Below, one piece after another: positions 57,143-64,000 of a stretch of 64,000 nucleotides of DNA. The position numbers and the translations under genes were made by a program. Under the pieces are notes generated by a model. It saw nothing but the letters and a program-made list of their open reading frames with translations, was not told the origin of the DNA and ran no database searches. Positions within the stretch are counted from its first letter, which is position 1, and every line of letters begins with the position of its first letter. The DNA comes from Terana coerulea (Eukaryota; Basidiomycota; Agaricomycetes; Polyporales; Phanerochaetaceae): contig JAKOGH010000096.1 of assembly GCA_024811115.1 (NCBI GenBank), positions 186,001 through 250,000 on the forward strand, in the 5' to 3' direction.

Positions 57143-58528
57143 TCACTCGGCTTTTCCGGTCGACGTCGGCGTCGGCGGGAAGTCGCGCGCGAGCGCAAGG
57201 TCGTCCTCCTGGAACGTCGAGTACCGCGACGCGGTCGACGGCTGCATTGACACGACACGCAGCCGCTCCTCGACCTGCTCGTGCGTCATGTCCAGCGCCG
57301 CGATCAACGACTGCATCGCCCGCGCCGACGCGACGCCCTGACCGCTGTCCGTGCTGTCCGTCGACCTCGTGTGCGCGTGCGCGGGCATGATGGGCAGCAT
57401 GATCTCGGGGACGCCGGCGAGGTCCGTGAAGGGATTAATCGTGCTGTCCGCTTCGCTGATGACGCGCGAGCGCACCGTCGAGCGCGTCCGACTTGGGTTG
57501 CGGCTGTGCACCCGGCTGTTCGAGCGGCTGTTGCTGCGACTGCGCTGGCGGTGCACGTCGCCGGCGTTGAAGAACGGATTCGACGCGCTCCTGCGCCGCT
57601 GCTCCGGCGAGTCCATGAAGGGGTTGGCCGTCGGCTCCTCCACCGTGAGCACCTCAGCAGACTCCCAGTGGTGTAGTTGCGGTTGCGAGGGCATGGCCGG
57701 CGGCGTCATCTTCGCCATGCCCAGCGTCGGTGACATCGCACCCGACTCGATGCGCACGGAGCGCAGCGACAGGAAGGAGTCGTCGCCGAGTGTCTCGCCG
57801 TCCCACGAGACCCCGCTCTCTTGGCGTGCGAGGTAGGGCCGCTCGGGCTCGCGCAGGGAGAGCTCCTTGGCGAGGTCTGGGTGGTACTTGGAGAACTCGA
57901 CGGGCGGGAGGTCGAAGCCGTGCTCTTCGAGGACCTTGTGCGTGCGGGTCGTGCGGGTGCTGTTCGACCGCTTCTTGAACATGGAAAAGTTTTTCTCGTC
58001 CTGCTCCTGCTCGGTCATCTGTGGCGGCGACTTCGGCGGCGCACCCGCATCCAGCTTGTTCCACATCCCGCTCCGCACCCGCTCCTGCTCTGCCCTGCCC
58101 TGTGCATTCCGGTTCTCCGCCATGGGCGACCGCGGGATATTGCGCGACTTGGTGCTCGGATGCCGCGACCACCAGATGAAGAGACTGATGAGGAGCGCCA
58201 TACCGGCGAACGCACCGACGCACGCCGCCACGACGGTCGACACAGCGACCGAGCTCTTCGCTGTGCTGGCGCTCGATGCGCCGGTAGCGGTCGCTGCTAT
58301 TGTCGAGTTTGAGGCGGTCGGTGTTTGAGAGCTGCTGGTGAGGGTAATGGTGGGAACGACTCCAGATGCAATTGCAGGTGCGGTCGTGGGGTCTACGCCG
58401 CCAGAACCAGAGACGAGAATGAGACCGCTGGCGGTCGCTGTGGTATCTGCGGTCGCCACACCACTAAACCCACCAACGGAGCCGGGCAGAGCCGTTTGGC
58501 GTTTGGCATGTCTTGAAATGATGTGCAT
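57143..58528 (-). CDS. Single-pass membrane protein, Thr/Ser-rich exterior, Ser-rich tail
   Basis: A single uninterrupted frame of 461 residues, unusual in this intron-rich window. The N-terminal ~95 residues are Thr/Ser/Ala/Gly-rich (GVATADTTATASGLILVSGS), typical of an O-glycosylated exterior. One helix follows (AVSTVVAACVGAFAGMALLI), then HP and basic residues. The cytoplasmic part has MTEQEQDEKNFSMFKKRSNS, LREPERPYLARQESGVSWDG, NPF motifs (three: TANPFMD, ASNPFFN, TINPFTD) and an RS-like stretch (RQRSRSNSRSNSRVHSRNPS). NPF motifs can bind EH domains, suggesting a link to endocytosis (inference). No catalytic domain. Wsc/Mid2-like sensors have a similar layout, but I see no WSC Cys pattern. 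Confidence 0.85.
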   Translation of the reverse strand: MHIISRHAKRQTALPGSVGGFSGVATADTTATASGLILVSGSGGVDPTTAPAIASGVVPTITLTSSSQTPTASNSTIAATATGASSASTAKSSVAVSTVVAACVGAFAGMALLISLFIWWSRHPSTKSRNIPRSPMAENRNAQGRAEQERVRSGMWNKLDAGAPPKSPPQMTEQEQDEKNFSMFKKRSNSTRTTRTHKVLEEHGFDLPPVEFSKYHPDLAKELSLREPERPYLARQESGVSWDGETLGDDSFLSLRSVRIESGAMSPTLGMAKMTPPAMPSQPQLHHWESAEVLTVEEPTANPFMDSPEQRRRSASNPFFNAGDVHRQRSRSNSRSNSRVHSRNPSRTRSTVRSRVISEADSTINPFTDLAGVPEIMLPIMPAHAHTRSTDSTDSGQGVASARAMQSLIAALDMTHEQVEERLRVVSMQPSTASRYSTFQEDDLALARDFPPTPTSTGKAE

Positions 58529-59600
58529 GTCGAAGTGGGAGCAATATTACGAAATGAATGTCGACTGTAAGAGCATAGGCCTGCACGCAGCGGAAAGGGC
58601 GGGGGATGAGGGGGGTAAAAAGCGTTGCCTGATAGACGGAATCAGCTGCTGCCAAGATCAGCGACTTGTGCGTGAGTAATTATCTGAGGTGGTTCGTACA
58701 AAAGTAAAGACCGTCGTAGCGAGCCGACGAACGACTGCAGGACCAGCGCCGCTAGCGATGGAGGAGGTGAGACAGGATTGTCCTGCGTCGGTGAACGTTG
58801 GAGACAACCGTGAGCAAGCTTGAAACTCCATCACCCTCACGACGCCGGTTTGCCGAAATTTCGGTGCTATCCGATCACTCGTCGGGTGATCCGCCACGGC
58901 GGGATAGCAGACGCCCAAATTGCCGACTCCAATGTGGCCTCAAGCCGCCGGCAATCTGGGAGAGAAGCGGTTATGGTCAAATACAAACAACAACAAAAAA
59001 AGATGGAATGGCCCGCCTCCACCGCGATTGAGTATGTAGTCGGGGGAGAGAGGGGGTGGAGTGCATAATGTTGAGGTAAGTAGTAACTTGTACCAGTGGC
59101 AGCCTTCAACAAGCTTGACAAGTCCGTAGCAACTGGTTTGAACCTGCTTATGAGAGAACTCCGAATTCTTATCTTCACTCACACCCACCGAACAGAACAC
59201 GAAGTTCGAGCTGGTAGTAAGTACTTGCAGTATCGGCCTATAAGCCGCGAATCACGCATCTTGTCAGGGTTCCGTACAAGCCACCACTCAGTCAGATCTT
59301 TTCGATGTGCAATGATTGTTGAAATGGTATGTAAACGCTCGCATACACACTACGCAAGTAGTCCGTCCGGGTCCGTCTATTTACAGTCTAGTGTACGGAG
59401 GGTATGTCTACAGGAACTGTAATTATGGCACTTAAACTGTCCGCTCTATGTATATACAGTCCATAGTAATGCATGGATGTCCGTGAAAGGAACGTGCGAC
59501 AGAAACGTCTAGAATGATTAGGCAGCTCGGGATTAAGATTGAGTGGGTGTAGAGTTGTGAGCGATGAGAAGATAGACGGCGATGAGTAGGTGAGCTACGT
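58529..59600. other. 1.1-kb intergenic
   Basis: AT-richer region holding the promoter of the Ser-rich membrane protein and the 3' region of the exchanger gene. No gene or RNA recognised. Confidence 0.45.
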
Positions 59601-62489
59601 TTACGACCCAGAGGTCGAGCAGACAGCGAGGGTCGAGGAAAAGTTGGATCCTACAACGTTCTGAAGTTAGATAGCTGATCTAGGTACGAAAGAGAAACAT
59701 ACCGGGGTAGAACCAGAAGCTCACGGCCGCCACGATATATAGGGTAATCAGGATGAGGCCTTCCAGCCAATTGGATTTGCCGTCAGCGACAACGTATCCC
59801 ATGGTATGCACTACTTGCAATGAGCTCCACTTCACTACAGCGTCGGGCGGCGCACTCACCGGAAATGTACAGCACTATTGACTCAAAGGGGTCGAACAGC
59901 AGGGCCAACGGCTTATCCAGAGCCCACCCGAGCAGAATCATGAACGGGATAACAAACAGAGCGGTTTGCTATCACACACAGGTAAGTTATAGACAACCAT
60001 GAAGATAGTCACTGTGCACGTACAATCGTTGAGCCTACGGCAACGCTGATGCTGAGAGTGAGCTGATCTTTGACCGATACGCTTGTCGCGGTAATACACT
60101 CTACGATGCGCGTTAGATGGACATAAGGACTGGAGCGCACTGCAAATCTCACCTGCCAGTGAGCCCACGGTGGGCAGCAGAATCAACGCGATCCACTCCT
60201 TGCTGATAGTCGGAGAGATCTCATCAATGGAATCAATCATCCACTCTGCATTCACAGCAACCAACTACAAAACGGCCATGAGTTTGGCGCATGCTTCGCA
60301 TGAATCATAGTTGCTTACGACGGTGACACCGGTCATCAGAAATAGCGTCAGGAACCAGCTCAGCTGCGGCTGGCGCGACATCCCAGCCCGCTCCTCCTTG
60401 TCCTGTCTCGTCGGCCGCGGGTCTTCGCGGACATGCACCCGGGACCGTATGCTAGCCGCGTCGTGGTGCTTGTACTCGTCCGTGTACTCGTATAGATGCT
60501 CGCCGTCCGTGTAGTACGACGACACAAGCTCGGTGACCAGTGAGAACCGCTCGTGTGCCAGGCTAACGGCGTGGAGCGCCTCCGGCGACTTCACGGGCTC
60601 GTCCTCGACGGGTGAGAGACGATCGGCTTCGGGGACGAGGCGCACAGTGGAGGCCCCGACCATGGTCGTCGCACTCGACATGGCCGCTTGAGAGTTGTAC
60701 GGCGACCGAAGGATGCCAGGCCGCGATGGCGAAGCGTCCGCTGCGGGCGGGAACATGAAGGGTGCTCGAGGTGGCGCGGGGCTTCGTGATCGCGGCGTGC
60801 GCCCGAGCATGGTGGCAAAGGCAGGTGTCGGGCTGACCAACCTCCGCAACGCCGGGCCCGTTGGAGGAAGCCGGGCGGCCATGGAGCGCATCGAGACAGC
60901 GTTGGGCAGTTTGTTGCTTGGCATGTCTGCGTCCCTGAAGTGATGAGAATGCGACCAAAACTGGAAGAGTATATATGCAGCGTATACTGAAACGCAACGA
61001 GTAAGAAGTAAGATATCGGGCAACGGGGTGTAAACGCACTGAATAAGAGAATCACAGCCACCTGTACGCATGTCTGTCAGAACCACTATGATTTTGAAAC
61101 CAGTGCTACGTGGAAGGACTTACGCCGCGGCTCATCCGTAAGATATCTTGCTTTTGTTCATCTAGGGAAGGCTGCGCGCCCTCGCCCGATCTATAAGATA
61201 GTGTGAAGTGGAAAGCAGCTGGAAGGAGCACAGCTCCAACGCTCAGACTCAAAAGGGATGAGTGAATTTGAGTGGCGGCTAGAATACGGAGTGTCAAGCA
61301 TAATACTGATCGACAAAATTTTTTTAAAACCCACTCGAATCGAAGTCCTGTTCAATGAAGCGCATTCCTCCGGCGAAGAAGCACATGCCAAGAATCAACA
61401 CTATCGCGTGGTCAGTAACGGTACGATGTCGTTGCTCAGCCTCCTGTGACTTACGAAGCTTGCTCATCATTGAACCAATCACTTGGGTCCTTTATAAGCA
61501 GCCAAGAATGTGCACGACAACGTTGGCGACCTACGTGATGACTGGACCACGCGTAGTTCACATTTGCGTAACGCTATAACCTGTAAGATATTAGCAGCTG
61601 TCGGAGAAGCATTCGGGAGTACACGTACTGCTACGACCATCTCCACGCTAAGAGACGGATGTGTCAGCCAGTTGAAAACTGGAATACCAAGATATCGACA
61701 TACATGTTGCTCTATAATGCATGTGAGACCAAACCAAAGGTTGGAGAATTTTTGGATACATACCATACTGGCATTCAACAGCCCCGTTCTTGAACCCCCG
61801 ACGCGGAGGGAAAGTTCACTTATGGAGAGGTCATGCATCTGCAGAGGCCTATCAGCAACTTTACGGCCGAGTAGAGTTCTGTACCGGACCTTGACCAGAG
61901 GAACCATAGAGACAACGCAGCCTGAAAATTGGATTCAAACGTGTTCCCAGCAGAATAGCAACTGGCTTACAAGCGAAGACGAGCGTGTGAGATTCCGGGG
62001 CTGCCAGTCTCAAAATCCACTGGGATGTATGCATCAGCGTGTGTGTGAGACATCATGCCATGTCTCATACCGTGGCGGGAATAAGCAAGATGAGAATGTT
62101 GAGCCCTATATTTTGTATATCGTTAGTCTTTTTCCGCTCAGATAAAATGCGGGCTTTACTCACAAGAGCCAAAGAAGATCAGTTTCCATCCCATCCAAAT
62201 ATTCATGCTACGAGCAGGTTCTTTGCCGTGCATGGGTAGGCCAGCATCGTTCCCCTCCGCGTCCCGGACCCTTCTGCTTCCTTCGAGTGCACCATAATCC
62301 ACGAGAAGAGCTCTTCGACTTTGACTTGTTGCCGACCAAGTCAGTCGTGGATGCGCAGGTAATGGTTGAGCTTTCTGAGGGTGATAGCGTATGTGTCGGC
62401 CGAATAGTTGTGTCCTTCTCCTCGAACATCTGTGAATCGTTGTGCTGGCTATACAGAGCGAGCGGCTCGACTGTCAAAGACGAGTTCAT
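59601..62489 (-). CDS. VCX1: Vacuolar Ca2+/H+ exchanger (Vcx1/CAX family)
   Basis: CAX proteins use the proton gradient to load Ca2+ into the vacuole. Start 62489 gives MNSSLTVEPLALYSQHNDSQ and a polar N-terminus ending near MNIWMGWKLIFFGS. Many short exons follow: FNWLTHPSLSVEMVVAVRVL, NILQVIALRKCELRVVQSS (the conserved ALRxxEL repeat), SVLSNLLLVLGMCFFAGGMR, QIHSSLLSLSVGAVLLPAAF, a long hydrophilic central loop with Pro-rich and acidic parts (SYYTDGEHLYEYTDEYKHHD), SRQPQLSWFLTLFLMTGVTV, ISKEWIALILLPTVGSLAGE, QTALFVIPFMILLGWALDKP, LALLFDPFESIVLYIS, TMGYVVADGKSNWLEGLILI and a short tail to stop 59601. Both CAX repeats are represented. The central loop is longer than in yeast Vcx1. Some inner junctions were not resolved. 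Confidence 0.85.
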
Positions 62490-62941
62490 GGTGGTGTGCG
62501 GTGCGGGGGTACACTTGCGAGCTGTCCTACCGCCAGGGTGGGTTGGGTGAAAGAGAGTGGGAGTGGGAGGTAGTGGCTGCGCACAAAGGGCAACGCTGCC
62601 GAAAACATGGCGTTTGGACCAGGATATGTTTAGAAGGCTTGCTCGATGGCTTCTTCCAAGCTTCTTCGCTGCAAGTCGCGGAGCGCGGCCTTTACCCGAC
62701 GCGCTCAATCCGTCGCGCCTTCCTTTCCTGGTAAGCACTGTGGCGGAGAAGCCGCATTACATAAGCAATTGATCAAGCCGACAGCTGATTGAGTCGGCAC
62801 TAAGCGTGCAGGCGCTTCGGGGAAGAGCGGGCAAGACGGCGTGACGCACTTGTCACTGTTACGGACCATCACGTACACACCCTGAGGTCGTTGTTCGCAA
62901 CGTCCGCAACATCCACCTGGTCGCCATTGCCAGCCTAAAAC
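62490..62941. promoter_or_regulatory. Divergent promoter, exchanger / COX4
   Basis: 452 nt between divergent starts. No TATA box seen; CT-rich stretches only. Confidence 0.45.
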
Positions 62942-63527
62942 ATGCTCCGCGCCGCCATTCGTCCCGCCGCCGTTGTTGCGCGCGCCGCTAAGCCTGTCTC
63001 TGCAGTTCGCGCCCTCTCGGTATCCGCTGTGCGCCGTTCAGGCGGACACCATGTCGAAGAGGCCCTTTTCCCGCCTGGTGCACCCAGCGGCGTGATTGCC
63101 ACCGACGACGTCCACGCTACCGGTCTTGAACGTCTCCAAGTCCTGGGAGAGAAGCAGGGTGTCAAGGTCTTCGACTACGACCCTCTCGACTCGAGCAGGA
63201 TTGGTACCAAGAGCGACCCGGTGAAGGTCTTTTCCTGGGTCTGTCGCGTCTTTCCCGTACAGCTTGTGTTCCTCCTGAACCCGCCATGAATGCCTTACAG
63301 GACACCGAGCGTATCATTGGATGCACTGGCGCGCCCTCTGAGTCTCACGAGCTTCACTGGATGAACCTGAAGATTGGAGAGAAGCCCCGATGCCCTGAAT
63401 GCGGCTCTGGTACGTCGTGGATTGTATTCATGGTGTCGTTGTAACCAACAGTATACTCTTAGTCTACGAGATGGAGTTCCACGGTGACCTTGAGGCCGTC
63501 AAGGCCGCTCACGCACACGGTCACTAA
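62942..63527 (+). CDS. COX4: Cytochrome c oxidase subunit (yeast Cox4 / mammal Vb)
   Basis: A nuclear-encoded subunit of respiratory complex IV in the mitochondrial inner membrane, with a structural zinc. Exons 62942-63238, 63301-63409, 63463-63527. The N-terminus is a classic matrix-targeting sequence rich in Arg/Ala (MLRAAIRPAAVVARAAKPVS). The mature part has LFPPGAPSGVIATDDVHATG, LERLQVLGEKQGVKVFDYDP, then IGCTGAPSESHELHWMNL, KPRCPECGSVYEMEF and a His-rich end (HAHGH). The zinc ligands (C of GCTG and the CPEC pair, with the nearby His) are in place. Length of about 155 residues is normal. No lesions. Confidence 0.95.
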
Positions 63528-64000
63528 ACGCGAATTGCGGAAGACGGAAGGCTACAGCACTCTCCATTACTATTGCTGTAGACGAACGGTTACCCCAAGA
63601 AGAATTCATTCATACTTTTGTTCGCTAGATTGCTGGACGTCGTTCTACAATGCCACCGGATCTTTTCGGTCTGGTCGGATTCGCTCACTCTAAACCCGCT
63701 CTGCGCCAAACCTCCCTTTTTCGTATCTCGTTCGTTTATGTTTTAGTCGTCCGTTACACGAGAGTCAACGTCGCTCATCTTTGCTCGGCTCAGCAGTGAA
63801 CTAGATCCCCCTAGATCCAACTCTTGCAATCTAGGCAGGTCCATTGGATTCTAGAGTCATGGTGTGTATGTGGCTCTAGCCCGCTCGCCTCTCAAGTGTG
63901 TACTTCGTCTATCCTTGGTCATAGACGAATTTTCACTGATGCGCCCCGCTCTTCAGTTTGAGTTTCATTTATTTTATCTTCGCCTTGCTGAGTCGCAGTC
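63528..64000. other. Downstream of COX4, no gene seen
   Basis: About 470 nt to the window edge; COX4 3' region. No motif recognised. Confidence 0.5.

Overview
The window reads as nuclear DNA of a wood-decay Agaricomycete (Basidiomycota). Evidence: GC-rich, closely packed genes; many introns of about 45-65 nt with GT-AG ends; and families typical of the group, namely a fungal cellulose-binding module (CBM1), a GH11 xylanase, a DUF6533-type membrane protein, secreted proteins with an ARGLPLNPP-like motif, and an atypical G-alpha subunit. Placement in or near Polyporales is an inference from gene content. There are no plasmid, phage or bacterial features.

Layout. 1-9 kb: a Bsd2/NDFIP-like membrane protein (runs off the left edge), a C3HC zinc-finger Rsm1/NIPA homologue, a small secreted CBM1 protein and a long PPR-like protein. 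9-16 kb: ribosomal stalk protein P0, a DUF6533 membrane protein and a secreted protein. 16-27 kb is a dense housekeeping block: trehalose-6-phosphate synthase, an RFC clamp-loader subunit, capping protein beta, an Asa1-like WD40 protein, a PPIL3 cyclophilin and an atypical G-alpha. 28-32 kb: NAD formate dehydrogenase and a bHLH regulator. 32-40 kb is an accessory segment: two F-box paralogues, a histidine acid phosphatase, a fragment of a second such phosphatase, and a GH11 xylanase between the copies. 40-48 kb: Nudix hydrolase, ZIP transporter, HD-domain phosphohydrolase, a tRNA-Thr with an intron, and TAN1. 48-52.7 kb is gene-poor with degenerate repeats. 52.7-64 kb: a second ARGLPLNPP-type secreted protein, an SH3 membrane protein, a Ser-rich membrane protein, a vacuolar Ca2+/H+ exchanger and COX4.

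How the genes relate. There are no operons, but decay-related functions recur: CBM1 and GH11 for plant cell-wall polysaccharide, formate dehydrogenase for formate arising from oxalate, a secreted phosphatase for phosphorus release, and small secreted proteins. The most striking sequence features are (1) a GH11 gene ending in a TAG that is followed in frame by a Gly/Ser/Thr linker, a probable fossil of a lost C-terminal module; (2) a tandem phosphatase/F-box duplication with one phosphatase reduced to a fragment; (3) ZIP-transporter microexons of 15 and 5 nt; and (4) a G-alpha with DVGGA in place of DVGGQ.

A caution on quality. Several conserved genes (P0, capping protein beta, Nudix, HD protein, bHLH, formate dehydrogenase, phosphatase, CBM1) carry what look like indels, mostly of 1 nt and mostly at G or C homopolymers. 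Because essential genes are hit, consensus-sequence error is the simplest explanation, and 'broken' calls here should be read in that light. All exon boundaries were inferred by eye from splice motifs and family conservation.
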